64,000 nucleotides of DNA from Mariniflexile jejuense (GCF_042675665.1 NZ_JBHTJI010000001.1:806001-870000); one strand, 5' to 3'. Counted from the first letter of the stretch, positions 34,974 through 44,318 are shown. Numbers and translations: made by a program. The notes: generated from the sequence alone by a model not told the origin.

Positions 34974-36149
34974 ATGTCTAATACGAACGTACAAATTTTT
35001 GACACAACGCTTCGCGATGGCGAACAGGTACCTGGTTGCAAATTAAATACCGAACAAAAAATTATCATAGCTGAACAGCTAGATTTTTTAGGTGTTGATA
35101 TTATTGAAGCTGGTTTTCCTGTATCTAGTCCTGGCGATTTCAAATCGGTTGAAGCTATTTCTAAAATTGTAAAAAATGCAACAGTTTGTGGTTTAACACG
35201 CTCTGTTGAAAATGATATAAAAGTAGCTGCCGAAGCATTAAAATACGCAAAAACACCACGAATTCATACTGGAATTGGAACTTCCGATTCTCATATAAAA
35301 TTCAAATTCAACTCCAATAGAGATGCCATTATTGACCGTGCTTTTCACGCTGTAAGTTACGCAAAATCTTTTGTTGAAGATGTAGAATTTTACGCCGAAG
35401 ATGCAGGTAGAACTGATAATGAATATTTAGCACGCGTTTGCGAAGCTGTAATTAAAGCTGGAGCAACTGTTTTAAACATTCCAGATACTACAGGCTACTG
35501 CTTACCACACGAATATGGTGCAAAAATTAAATACCTAAAAGAAAACGTAAAAGGTATTGAAAAAGCAATTTTATCATGCCACTGCCACAACGATTTAGGT
35601 TTAGCAACAGCAAATTCTATTGAAGGTGTTATTAATGGCGCACGCCAAATTGAATGTACTATTAACGGTATAGGCGAACGCGCTGGAAATACCGCTTTGG
35701 AAGAAGTGGTAATGATTTTAAAACAACACCCATATTTAAATTTAGATACCAATATTAAAACTGAAATGCTTTATGGTTTAAGCCAATTAGTATCAGACAG
35801 TATGGGTATTTATACACAACCAAACAAAGCCATTGTAGGTGCGAATGCATTTGCGCATAGCTCGGGTATTCATCAAGATGGTGTCATTAAAAATCGTGAA
35901 ACATACGAAATTATAGACCCTAAAGATGTTGGTGTAACCGAATCTGCCATTGTTTTAACAGCAAGAAGCGGGCGTGCAGCCTTAGCTTATAGAGCTAAAA
36001 ATGTAGGATATGCACTAACAAAGCTTCAATTAGATGAAATCTATGTGAATTTCTTAGATTTTGCCGATAAAAAGAAAGAAGTTAATGATGATGACATTCA
36101 CACCATCATAGAAAATAGTAGATTATACAAAGAAATTATTTCAGCATAA
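34974..36149 (+). CDS. leuA: 2-isopropylmalate synthase, short form
   Basis: Condenses acetyl-CoA with 2-oxoisovalerate. The 391-aa DRE-TIM barrel has FDTTLRDGEQVPG at about 8-20, the metal ligands in HCHNDLGLA, and NGIGERAGNTALEE. It lacks the roughly 120-residue C-terminal LeuA allosteric domain of the 500-aa enzymes, as usual in Bacteroidota, so feedback by leucine is not evident. Citramalate/homocitrate synthase are alternative members, but leuB directly follows (1 base gap). leuC and leuD are not in the window, and no leader peptide is visible upstream. Confidence 0.9.
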   Translation: MSNTNVQIFDTTLRDGEQVPGCKLNTEQKIIIAEQLDFLGVDIIEAGFPVSSPGDFKSVEAISKIVKNATVCGLTRSVENDIKVAAEALKYAKTPRIHTGIGTSDSHIKFKFNSNRDAIIDRAFHAVSYAKSFVEDVEFYAEDAGRTDNEYLARVCEAVIKAGATVLNIPDTTGYCLPHEYGAKIKYLKENVKGIEKAILSCHCHNDLGLATANSIEGVINGARQIECTINGIGERAGNTALEEVVMILKQHPYLNLDTNIKTEMLYGLSQLVSDSMGIYTQPNKAIVGANAFAHSSGIHQDGVIKNRETYEIIDPKDVGVTESAIVLTARSGRAALAYRAKNVGYALTKLQLDEIYVNFLDFADKKKEVNDDDIHTIIENSRLYKEIISA

Positions 36150-36150
36150 C

Positions 36151-37269
36151 ATGAAGCTAAATATAGCCGTTTTACCAGGCGATGGCATAGGTCCTGAAGT
36201 TATAGCACAAGCCGTTAAGGTATTGAAAGCTATAGCTATGGAGTTTAACCATGTATTTACATTTCAAAATGCCTTAGTTGGCGCAAGTGCTATTGAAAAA
36301 ACTGGCAATCCTCTACCAGAAGAAACTGTAAACATTTGCGAAAATGCAGACGCTATTCTTTTTGGCGCCATTGGAAATGCTGCTTTCGATTTAGACCCAT
36401 ATGCTAAAATAAGACCAGAGCAAGGGCTTTTACGTTTACGTAAATCGTTAGGTTTATATACAAACATAAGACCCGTAATTGCTTATGATGATTTATTAAA
36501 CAAATCATCATTAAAGAAAAAACAAATTGCAAACACTAATATTCTTATTTACCGCGAACTTACTGGAGGTATTTATTTTGGTGAAAAAAAATTAAGTGAT
36601 GATGGTAACACAGCATCAGATATTTGCGAATATACACGCTTTGAAATAGAACGCATAGCGCATTTAGCGTTTAAAGCAGCACAATCAAGAAAACGTAAAT
36701 TAACGTTGGTTGATAAAGCCAACGCTTTAGAAAGTTCAAGGTTATGGCGCAGAGTAGTTCAAGAATTGGCACCACAATATCCAAACGTGAATTTAAATTT
36801 CATGTATATGGATAATGCTGCCATGGAATTGATAGTAAACCCAAGACAGTTTGATGTAATTTTAACAGAAAACATGTTTGGTGATATCCTATCAGAAGAA
36901 GCCAGCGTTATTGTTGGTTCTATAGGTTTGCTAGCATCATCATCCATTGGCGATAATCATTGCATGTTCGAGCCAATACACGGTGCTTATTCAAAAGCAG
37001 CAAACAAAGGCATTGCAAACCCCATAGCTTCCATTTTAGCAGCCGCTATGTTATTAGAACATTTTGGGCTAGATGATGAAGCAGCATTAGTACGCGAAGG
37101 TGTAGATAAATCGTTAAAGTTACACATAACAACACCCGACTTAAACACTAAGTACGATAACATTACCACCACGAAAGTTGGCGATTTCATTGAAGATTTT
37201 ATAAACAATCCAGATGAAACCAACTTAAACTTTACCAATATACATCTAGGGCAATCCACAATCATTTGA
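36151..37269 (+). CDS. leuB: 3-isopropylmalate dehydrogenase
   Basis: NAD-dependent oxidative decarboxylation of 3-isopropylmalate, 372 aa. It shows NIAVLPGDGIGPEV at the start, LRKSLGLYTNIRPV for substrate binding, YRELTGGIYFGE, and the signature ENMFGDILSEEASVIVGSIG. It follows leuA with a 1-base gap and is followed by a strong terminator, so leuAB is a two-gene operon. Confidence 0.95.
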   Translation: MKLNIAVLPGDGIGPEVIAQAVKVLKAIAMEFNHVFTFQNALVGASAIEKTGNPLPEETVNICENADAILFGAIGNAAFDLDPYAKIRPEQGLLRLRKSLGLYTNIRPVIAYDDLLNKSSLKKKQIANTNILIYRELTGGIYFGEKKLSDDGNTASDICEYTRFEIERIAHLAFKAAQSRKRKLTLVDKANALESSRLWRRVVQELAPQYPNVNLNFMYMDNAAMELIVNPRQFDVILTENMFGDILSEEASVIVGSIGLLASSSIGDNHCMFEPIHGAYSKAANKGIANPIASILAAAMLLEHFGLDDEAALVREGVDKSLKLHITTPDLNTKYDNITTTKVGDFIEDFINNPDETNLNFTNIHLGQSTII

Positions 37270-37315
37270 TTATTTGAGTTAGTCACCGAAAATTAAAATT
37301 TTTGGAACCGTCCTT

Positions 37316-37345
37316 AAAAGCGCATTATTTATAGTGCGCTTTTTT
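37316..37345 (+). terminator. Intrinsic terminator after leuB
   Basis: AAAAGCGCA and TGCGCTTTT arms around a 10-base loop, followed by T-rich sequence (TTTTTT). It can work in both directions. Confidence 0.85.
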
Positions 37346-37359
37346 AATGCAGTTTATTT

Positions 37360-37369
37360 GGGCGTTACC
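37360..37369. repeat. Half copy of the GGGCGTTACC repeat
   Basis: GGGCGTTACC occurs here exactly as at 11644-11653 but the rest of that element is missing; the sequence returns to ordinary AT-rich spacer. The leuB-protease intergenic region (37270-37554) otherwise holds only the two terminators. Confidence 0.4.
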
Positions 37370-37456
37370 AACCTATAAAAAAACTAGGTTTAGTTTCTTG
37401 CAAGCTATATTAACAAATAATATATAATTTAATATCATGACAAAAAAATTAAACTT

Positions 37457-37495
37457 AAAAAAAAAACTCGATAAACTAATCGAGCTCTTTTTTTT
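37457..37495. terminator. Terminator for the convergent HtrA-like gene
   Basis: A-run, CTCGAT, six-base loop, ATCGAG, T-run. On the minus strand it lies about 60 bases after the protease stop codon and provides the matching terminator to that of leuB. Confidence 0.7.
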
Positions 37496-37554
37496 AAATT
37501 AACCTTAACTTTAAGTTTAAGATTATTTTATCTTTTAAATTTTATGTATTAATT

Positions 37555-39081
37555 TTAATTAACAAATAAACCACTGCTTATTAATTCAGCTGGAATAGCA
37601 AATCCTAATCCTTCTATACCAATACCGGATAATTTAGCGTTTATAACTCCTAATAGTTCTCCTTGTTTACTAATCATCGGTCCTCCACTATTTCCTCCAT
37701 TAATTCCTGCATCAGTTTGAATTAACTTAACACCATCTTTTTCTCTATCACCAGAAATAATACCCTTACTTAAAGTCTGCCCTAATTCAATTGTTGTCGG
37801 AGTTCCTATAATAAAAATATCTTCTCCTGTTTTATATTTTTTTGTTGTAGGCAAAGTAAAATGACTTTCAAAAGTTGCATCTATTTTTAACAATGCTAAA
37901 TCTAAATTTTCACTCTGTCTTATTAATTTAGCCTTGTATTCTTTATTATCTTTTGTAATAACAGAAATATCTTCTTTGGAATTAGCTACAACATGAAAAT
38001 TAGTTACAATATAGCCATCTCCACTTATCTTGAATCCGCTTCCATGACCGTTGCTTACTTTTATTGTAACGGTACCATCTAATGCTGAGTCAATATCATT
38101 AATTGATTTTCCTTTGGAAAGTGTAATGTAAGGTAATTTTTCTTGCTCATCCATATTCCCTTTTTCTAAATATTCTTTTACTTTTTCATTGTTGATAAAA
38201 TTTAGAAAAGAGGAAGTAATCGCGTCTTCTACCGCCAAAAGTGAGGTTGATTCTTTATTATAATCTATAGAAAACTGTCCAGAGGTATTTCGTGAAGCTT
38301 CATTAAAAATACTCTGTCCGTATATATCTTGCAAATCCCATATAACGTTTACTTCAGCTTGTAAAAATCTCATGTATCGTTTTGAAGCTTTTTGATAAAC
38401 AAATTGAATATCCAATTCATTTATTTTAGCACTTATATATGCTGAATTTGTTTTGCTCTTAAAAATAGTCTTAGTAGAATCGGTATATTTATACTTTACT
38501 AAAATATCATTCAAAGACGACGTAAATATAGAGTTGTTAAATTCAATTTTTTCTACATTGGAGTCAATATCCTTAAATTTTTTTGTGTTTTCTTTTTTAA
38601 GAGAACGATGTCTAATCCTTCTAATTTTTAATGCATTTTCATCTAAATTAAACTCAGTATTTTTTACAAAAAGATATTTTTGATCTTCAGTTTTAACTGA
38701 GATAGGGATTAGTTTTTCGTCAACTGAGACATCTTTTTTGTAATCAAAACTTTTAGCTCCAGAATCTAAAAATGGGGGATAAAATAAAACCCCAAAAGGC
38801 ACCCATGATAATATGTATAATGGTGACTTTTGATTTTGATAATGTATTAGGTACAAATCTTTATAACCTTCTGTTTCTATCCTTATTTGTTTTACATTAC
38901 GATCTCTTGCTAACTTAGATTTTACATTTTTCCCAACACCTTGTCTTACATCATTTACATAAACTACAGAATTAGCATTTTTAGTTTGTATACTAACTTT
39001 TTTTTGAAATTTCCCATTAAGAATTGATGCACAACTGTTCAACATTATCATAGTAGAACATAAGAATAAAATTTTTTTCAT
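37555..39081 (-). CDS. Lipoprotein with C-terminal HtrA/DegP-like trypsin-fold protease domain
   Basis: A 508-aa cell-envelope protein. Residues 1-17 are a lipoprotein signal (IMLNSC lipobox). Residues about 20-320 are a beta-rich region of unknown family, starting with a PEGA-like stretch (VSIQTKNANSVVYVNDVRQGVG). Residues about 335-505 are a serine protease of the S1C type with a full triad: His363 (TNFHVV), Asp394 (ENLDLALLKID) and Ser465 (GGNSGGPM). No PDZ domain follows, unlike DegP. The substrate is unknown. It is a single gene between two operons. Confidence 0.8.
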   Translation of the reverse strand: MKKILFLCSTMIMLNSCASILNGKFQKKVSIQTKNANSVVYVNDVRQGVGKNVKSKLARDRNVKQIRIETEGYKDLYLIHYQNQKSPLYILSWVPFGVLFYPPFLDSGAKSFDYKKDVSVDEKLIPISVKTEDQKYLFVKNTEFNLDENALKIRRIRHRSLKKENTKKFKDIDSNVEKIEFNNSIFTSSLNDILVKYKYTDSTKTIFKSKTNSAYISAKINELDIQFVYQKASKRYMRFLQAEVNVIWDLQDIYGQSIFNEASRNTSGQFSIDYNKESTSLLAVEDAITSSFLNFINNEKVKEYLEKGNMDEQEKLPYITLSKGKSINDIDSALDGTVTIKVSNGHGSGFKISGDGYIVTNFHVVANSKEDISVITKDNKEYKAKLIRQSENLDLALLKIDATFESHFTLPTTKKYKTGEDIFIIGTPTTIELGQTLSKGIISGDREKDGVKLIQTDAGINGGNSGGPMISKQGELLGVINAKLSGIGIEGLGFAIPAELISSGLFVN

Positions 39082-39216
39082 TTGTTTAAATTAAATTTAT
39101 AAAAGAGCAATATTAAATAACCCAACTGTTTTTTGGGTAAAAAGTGCAATTTTTCTTGCTATTATTTTATTCCAATTAAACTATTTAAGTTGATTTATTT
39201 TACAAATCTAAGCAAA

Positions 39217-40494
39217 TTATTTCATATAAAACTTGTTACGAATCTTATCCAAACACAAATTATGAATACTGCCAACGTGCGTGTGTTTTTTAGAAGTATC
39301 AGGTTTGTAAGTACCGTCTTGAACTTGACCACCAATTTTTTGATAGGCTTCTCTAAAACTTTGTCCCTCAACAACAAGCGTGTTGATATTATCTACTGTA
39401 AAAAGGTATTTATACAAATCGTTATGTATATCAACATCTTTAACAATGGCTTGTTTTATAGAGAAATTGAAAATATCTAAAATATCTTTTACATCTTCAA
39501 AAGCAGCAATCATATTTTCTTTTAATAACTGAAAATCACGATGGTAACCACTAGGTAAGTTATTGGTGATTAAAAGCATTTCTGTTTGAAGTGCTTGTAT
39601 CTTATTACATTTACCACGAATCAACTCAAAAACATCTGGATTTTTTTTATGTGGCATGATGCTACTTCCCGTGGTTAATTCATCTGGAAAGGAAATAAAA
39701 CCAAAATTCTGACTCATATACAAGCACACATCCATAGCAAAACGACTCATGGTGTTACATAAACTCCCTAAACTAGCGGCAATGGTGCGTTCACTTTTTC
39801 CTCTGCTCATTTGAGCCGCCACCACGTTGTATTTTAGTGTTGAAAAATTCATTTCTTTAGAAGTCATTTCTCTGTCAATAGGAAACGAACTGCCATAACC
39901 TGCAGCAGAACCTAACGGATTTTGGTCTACGGTTCTTAAAGCGGCATCTAGTAAATATACATCATCAACCAAAACCTCTGCATATGCCGAAAACCATAAC
40001 CCGAATGATGATGGCATGGCCACTTGCAAGTGCGTGTAACCCGGTAATACTTTATCTTTATGCATTTCTGCTAAGCCTAAAAGAGTTTCAAATAGTATTT
40101 TGGTTTTTTCTTTTACAATGCCTAGATTTTCTTTGTAATATAATTGTAATGCCACTAAAACTTGGTCGTTTCTAGAACGTGCCGTATGGATTTTTTTACC
40201 AACTTCGCCCAACGATTTTGTTAATTCGAACTCAATTTTAGAATGTACATCTTCAAATTGTTCATCAATAACAAAGGTGCCGTTTTCTATTTGAGTCTCT
40301 ATTTTTTTTAAACCACCTAAAAGTTCAATTAACTCATTGGTGTTAAGAATACCTATTTTTTGAAGCATTTTAGCATGTGCGCGTGATGCAATAACATCGT
40401 ACTTTGCTATATGAACATCAATTTCGCGGTCGTTTCCAACAGTAAATTGTTCTATTTTTTTATCGATTGATATACCTTTGTCCCAGAGTTTCAT
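39217..40494 (-). CDS. argH: Argininosuccinate lyase
   Basis: Final step of arginine synthesis. The 425-aa fumarase-superfamily enzyme has IHTARSRNDQV, the TSKEMNFSTLKYN region and the signature GSSIMPHKKNPDVFE with the mobile catalytic loop. The frame extends upstream to 40554, but those 20 extra codons come from a hairpin repeat; I start at ATG 40494 (MKLWDKGISIDK), which matches the family N-terminus. Last gene of the arginine/proline operon. Confidence 0.94.
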   Translation of the reverse strand: MKLWDKGISIDKKIEQFTVGNDREIDVHIAKYDVIASRAHAKMLQKIGILNTNELIELLGGLKKIETQIENGTFVIDEQFEDVHSKIEFELTKSLGEVGKKIHTARSRNDQVLVALQLYYKENLGIVKEKTKILFETLLGLAEMHKDKVLPGYTHLQVAMPSSFGLWFSAYAEVLVDDVYLLDAALRTVDQNPLGSAAGYGSSFPIDREMTSKEMNFSTLKYNVVAAQMSRGKSERTIAASLGSLCNTMSRFAMDVCLYMSQNFGFISFPDELTTGSSIMPHKKNPDVFELIRGKCNKIQALQTEMLLITNNLPSGYHRDFQLLKENMIAAFEDVKDILDIFNFSIKQAIVKDVDIHNDLYKYLFTVDNINTLVVEGQSFREAYQKIGGQVQDGTYKPDTSKKHTHVGSIHNLCLDKIRNKFYMK

Positions 40495-40509
40495 TTCTTG
40501 ATGTTTAGT

Positions 40510-40568
40510 CGTTTGTTGTTGAGTTGTTGAGTCGACCATACGACCGACAAACAACTCAACAACAAACG
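40510..40568. repeat. Large inverted repeat between argE and argH
   Basis: A perfect 19-base arm, CGTTTGTTGTTGAGTTGTT (40510-40528), pairs with its complement at 40550-40568 around a 21-base loop. The right arm is also part of a 36-base direct repeat, 40545-40580 and 40640-40675 (two mismatches). Confidence 0.8.
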
Positions 40569-40639
40569 TTTATATAATTAGATTATTCAAAAATTTTATT
40601 TCTTTTATCCTAAATTGTTGAGTTATTACGTCGACTCAA

Positions 40640-40675
40640 CGACAAACAACTCAACAACAAACATTTATACAATTA
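40640..40675. repeat. Second copy of the 36-base repeat, overlapping the argE 3' end
   Basis: The same 36 bases as 40545-40580 with two substitutions, 95 bases away. This copy includes the argE stop codon and last codons; in the first copy the flanking sequence still reads like a decayed argE C-terminus, pointing to a tandem duplication of the gene end. Confidence 0.65.
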
Positions 40676-41732
40676 CCCGATTCAATAATTCAACATAAAT
40701 TTGTATGCCTTCTTCAATTTCATGCAAATAAATAAATTCATCGGCTGAATGTGAACGCGGACTATCACCAGGTCCTAATTTTAAGGATTTACATGATAAC
40801 CAAGCTTGATCTGATAATGTTGGTGAACCATACGTTGTTCTTCCCATAGCAATTCCTGCTTTAATTAAATCGTGTTCTAATGGGATAGATGATGAATTTA
40901 AATGCAAACTACGAGGCACAATACTATCGCATGGTGCGTTTTTTTGTAAAAAATCTGCTATTTCAGCGTTTGTATATTTATCGTTTACCCGCACATCTAT
41001 CACCAATTCTACATCTGCTGGCACTACGTTATGTTGTTTACCGGCATTTATTTGTGTGACCGTTAATTTCACATCGCCCAAAGCTTCCGATGTTTTTTCA
41101 AACTTAACATCTTTAAACCATTGTAAGGTTTCAATTAATTTATAAATGGGATTGTCATCGTTTGGATGTGCTGCATGACTTGCCGTTCCTTTTACTTTCG
41201 CATCAAAAACAACCAAGCCTTTTTCGGCAACGGCTAAATTCATTTGGGTTGGTTCGCCTACTATAGCCACATCTATCTTAGGAATGATTTTCAGCATGCT
41301 ATTTAACCCGTTTGGACCGCTGCTTTCTTCTTCCGCGGAAGCGACTAAAATCAAATTATATTTTAAATCTTTATGATTGTAAAAATGGGTAAATGTTGCT
41401 ATTAGCGACACCAAACAACCTCCTGCATCGTTACTGCCCAAACCATAAAGCTTTCCATCTTCTAATATGGCTTTAAATGGGTCTTTGGTATATGCTGAAT
41501 TTGGTTTTACGGTATCGTGGTGCGAATTTAATAACATATTAGGTTTGCTGGCATCGAAATATTTATTAACCGCCCAAACATTATTTTGGTTTCGTTTATA
41601 ATCTATATCATATCGCTTAAACCAAGCTTCAATATGCGATGCGGTTTTGTCTTCTTCCGATGAAAAAGATGGCGTTTCTATTAATTGTTTTAATAGTGCA
41701 ATTGCATCGTTTGTTAATTCTTGTATTGCCAT
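40665..41732 (-). CDS. argE: M20 peptidase, N-acyl-ornithine/N-acyl-citrulline deacylase (ArgE-like)
   Basis: A 355-aa zinc-dependent deacylase with metal-ligand motifs NSHHDTVKP, YGLGSNDAGG, and ASAEEESSGPNG for the catalytic Glu, and a dimerisation insert in the middle. In this operon the transcarbamylase is the N-acylornithine type, so the physiological substrate is probably N-acylcitrulline (acetyl or succinyl) rather than acetylornithine. It begins 1 base before the argB stop region, so translation is coupled. Confidence 0.86.
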   Translation of the reverse strand: MAIQELTNDAIALLKQLIETPSFSSEEDKTASHIEAWFKRYDIDYKRNQNNVWAVNKYFDASKPNMLLNSHHDTVKPNSAYTKDPFKAILEDGKLYGLGSNDAGGCLVSLIATFTHFYNHKDLKYNLILVASAEEESSGPNGLNSMLKIIPKIDVAIVGEPTQMNLAVAEKGLVVFDAKVKGTASHAAHPNDDNPIYKLIETLQWFKDVKFEKTSEALGDVKLTVTQINAGKQHNVVPADVELVIDVRVNDKYTNAEIADFLQKNAPCDSIVPRSLHLNSSSIPLEHDLIKAGIAMGRTTYGSPTLSDQAWLSCKSLKLGPGDSPRSHSADEFIYLHEIEEGIQIYVELLNRVIV

Positions 41733-41733
41733 A

Positions 41734-42510
41734 TTATAACGTTATTTTTGTAAAATTATCATTTTCTTGGGTTAACATATTGGTGTTTCCCATATTAATG
41801 GTTTTTACACCATTATTTAAAGCATCGAAACAATTTTCCAACTTAGGAAGCATGCCATCTGCAATGATGCCTTGTGCCAGTAATTCTTTATACAAGCCAG
41901 AATCGATGTGTTTTATTACCGAATTTTTATCTCTAATATCTTTTAAAACACCATCTAATTCAAAACAATAATAAATAGATGTTTCATATAAATTACTCAT
42001 ACCAACTGCTAATTGAGACGTGATGGTATCGGCATTGGTGTTTAATAATTGTCCGTTACCATCGTGGGTAATAGCACAAAACACTGGGGTAAAATCGGCT
42101 TGAATTAATTTATCGATAGACTTGTGAGCCACTTTTTTTACATCGCCAACAAAACCAAAATCAACCTCTTTTACAGGTCTTTTTTCTGATGAAATGCTAT
42201 TGATATCGGTGCCTGTTAAACCAATGGCATCTATGTTTAGTGACTGTAATTGCGCTACGATGTTTTTGTTTACTAAACCACCATAAACCATAGTAATCAC
42301 TTCTAAAGTTTCTGCATCGGTAATACGTCTGCCATTTACCATTTTAGATTCAATGCCCAATTTTGCCGCAATTGCCGTAGCACGTTTTCCGCCGCCGTGA
42401 ACTAAAATTTTCTTTCCTTCTAAATTAGCAAACAACTTTAAAAATGCACTTAAAGACGCATCGTCTTCAATGATATTTCCTCCTATTTTTACTATGGATA
42501 GTTTTTCCAT
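41734..42510 (-). CDS. argB: N-acylglutamate kinase
   Basis: A 258-aa amino-acid kinase with IVKIGGNIIEDD and LVHGGGKRATAIA for nucleotide and phosphate binding, and NGRRITDAETLEVITMVYGGLVNKNIV for the acylglutamate site. Family members act on N-acetylglutamate; given the operon's transcarbamylase type, N-succinylglutamate is possible. It lacks an N-terminal helix of the arginine-inhibited hexameric form, so arginine feedback on this enzyme is doubtful. Confidence 0.9.
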   Translation of the reverse strand: MEKLSIVKIGGNIIEDDASLSAFLKLFANLEGKKILVHGGGKRATAIAAKLGIESKMVNGRRITDAETLEVITMVYGGLVNKNIVAQLQSLNIDAIGLTGTDINSISSEKRPVKEVDFGFVGDVKKVAHKSIDKLIQADFTPVFCAITHDGNGQLLNTNADTITSQLAVGMSNLYETSIYYCFELDGVLKDIRDKNSVIKHIDSGLYKELLAQGIIADGMLPKLENCFDALNNGVKTINMGNTNMLTQENDNFTKITL

Positions 42511-42550
42511 TTATATTTTATTAAATATCAAACAACGAACTAAAAACAAA

Positions 42551-42577
42551 CAGATTGCTTCGTTCCTCGCAATGACC
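42551..42577. repeat. GATTGCTTCGTTCCTCGCAATGAC repeat
   Basis: A CAGATTGCTTCG...CCTCGCAATGACC element (hairpin arms ATTGC/GCAAT) in the argF'-argB spacer. I recognise it as a widely dispersed short repeat of bacterial, particularly Bacteroidota, genomes. It stands out by GC content from its surroundings. Confidence 0.55.
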
Positions 42578-42583
42578 TCTTAA

Positions 42584-43525
42584 TTATTTTAAATCTTCCA
42601 ATATTTTTTTCAATACCAATTGTGCTGCGTAAGTTCTGTTATTGGCTTGTTCAATTACCAAAGAATTTTCACCATCCAAAACGGCATCTTCAACAATTAA
42701 ATTACGCCTTACTGGTAAACAATGCATGAATTTGGCATTGCCTAATTTTTCTTTGGTAATCATCCAATTGGGATCTGTGTTTAATACTTTACCATAATCG
42801 TTATAATTGCTCCAGTTCTTTACATATACAAAATCGGCATCTTTAAACGCCTCTTCTTGATTGTAATTAACGGTTGAATTACCAATAATATCTGGGTTTA
42901 AATTATACCCTTCAGGATGTGTTACTACAAAATCTACATCCATTTTTTGCATAGCCTGTACAAAACTGTTCGCAACAGCATGTGGCAATGCTTTAATATG
43001 TGGTGCCCAACTTAAAACTACTTTGGGTCTTTCTTTCTTAGCGTTTTCTGAAATGGTAATCGCATCGGTTAAGGCTTGAAGCGGATGTCCAGTAGCACTT
43101 TCCATGTTTACAATAGGTACTGATGCGTATTTTACAAACGACTTTAACACATGCTCGCTTTCGTCTTTTTCTTTATCTGTTAAAGTTGGAAATGCTCTTA
43201 CTGCAATAATATCGCAATACTGCGACACAACAGCTGCAGCTTCTTTAATGTGTTCTGCCGTATTACCGTTCATAATGGTGCCATCGCCAAATTCAATACC
43301 CCAAGCATCACCAGAAACATTCATTACAATAGGATCCATTCCTAAATTTAAAGCAGCTTTTTGCGTGCTTAAACGTGTACGTAAACTTGAGTTAAAGAAC
43401 AACAAACCCAAGGTTTTGTTTTTCCCTAAGTCTTTATAATTAAGTGGATTTCTTTTTAATGCTTTGGCTTCCTGAATCCAAGACTGGATATTTTCTATAT
43501 CATTTATGGAAGTGTAATGTTTCAT
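42584..43525 (-). CDS. argF': N-acylornithine carbamoyltransferase (N-succinylornithine type likely)
   Basis: A 313-aa transcarbamylase with the carbamoyl-phosphate motif FFNSSLRTRLSTQKA (the N-acylornithine form of STRTR), the ESATGHPLQALTD segment and MHCLPVRRN. This places it with the Bacteroides succinylornithine and Xanthomonas acetylornithine enzymes, not classical ArgF. The specificity residue of the 80s loop (Pro90 in Bacteroides fragilis, Glu92 in Xanthomonas, from memory) is Ala90 here, in NGNTAEHIKEA. Carbamoylation therefore precedes deacylation, as in other Bacteroidota. Confidence 0.9.
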   Translation of the reverse strand: MKHYTSINDIENIQSWIQEAKALKRNPLNYKDLGKNKTLGLLFFNSSLRTRLSTQKAALNLGMDPIVMNVSGDAWGIEFGDGTIMNGNTAEHIKEAAAVVSQYCDIIAVRAFPTLTDKEKDESEHVLKSFVKYASVPIVNMESATGHPLQALTDAITISENAKKERPKVVLSWAPHIKALPHAVANSFVQAMQKMDVDFVVTHPEGYNLNPDIIGNSTVNYNQEEAFKDADFVYVKNWSNYNDYGKVLNTDPNWMITKEKLGNAKFMHCLPVRRNLIVEDAVLDGENSLVIEQANNRTYAAQLVLKKILEDLK

Positions 43526-43556
43526 TCTGTTTAATTTTAAAACCTTGCAGGTAAAC

Positions 43557-44318
43557 TTATTTTATTTTGGTAAACGGAATTTTGTTTTCAAAGGCGTTCA
43601 ATATGAAATTGTCTTCCAATCCGTTTACAATCCATGTTTCTATATTTGCTTTTTTAGTTACTGAAGCCGCTTCAATTTTAGATTGCATACCGCCACTACC
43701 GTGTGATGATTTTGAATTAACCACCTGTTTTGCTAATTCTTCAAAATCTTCTACTAAATCAATGGTTTTTGGCGTGCCATTTTCCATTGATTCTTTGGTG
43801 TAAATACCATTTGTGTTTGTTGCAATAATGAATAAATCGGCTTTCAAAAGAGACGCTGTTAATGCTCCTAATTTATCATTATCACCAAACTTTATTTCAT
43901 CTGTTGCAACGGTGTCATTTTCATTAATAATTGGAATGAAATTGTTTTCAACCAAAACGTTTATAGTATTTACAATATTTGTTCTGCTTTGCTCTTTTTC
44001 AAAATCGGAATAAGACAGCAAACATTGTGATGTAAACAAACCACATTCTCTAAAAATATCTTGATAAACACGAATTAGATGTGGCTGACCAATAGAAGCT
44101 AAAGCTTGTTTTACCCTAATTTCTTTGCCTTTACTTTCTAGTTTTACAAACTGTTTTGCTGCCGCAATAGCACCAGAACTTACAATAATAAACTCGCAAG
44201 TATCTTGAAGTTTTGCCATTTGATTTGCCAAATCTTCAATTTTACCCCAAGAAATATTATCGGTTTCTTTGGTAAGTGTGTTAGAACCAACTTTTAGTAA
44301 TATGCGTTTTTTCTTCAT
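43557..44318 (-). CDS. proB: Glutamate 5-kinase, short form
   Basis: First step of proline synthesis. The 253-aa amino-acid kinase has LKVGSNTLT, SSGAIAAAKQ, and ENDTVATDEIKFGDND, SHGSGGMQSKIEAA. It has no C-terminal PUA domain (full-length enzymes are about 370 aa), so it is the compact form. It lies inside the arginine operon between argF' and proA. Confidence 0.92.
   Translation of the reverse strand: MKKKRILLKVGSNTLTKETDNISWGKIEDLANQMAKLQDTCEFIIVSSGAIAAAKQFVKLESKGKEIRVKQALASIGQPHLIRVYQDIFRECGLFTSQCLLSYSDFEKEQSRTNIVNTINVLVENNFIPIINENDTVATDEIKFGDNDKLGALTASLLKADLFIIATNTNGIYTKESMENGTPKTIDLVEDFEELAKQVVNSKSSHGSGGMQSKIEAASVTKKANIETWIVNGLEDNFILNAFENKIPFTKIK

Noticed and set aside
39118..39140. 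Terminator after argH (ACCCAA...TTGGGT)
   Set aside because: The stem is only six pairs with no T-run on the minus strand; I cannot support it as the operon end.
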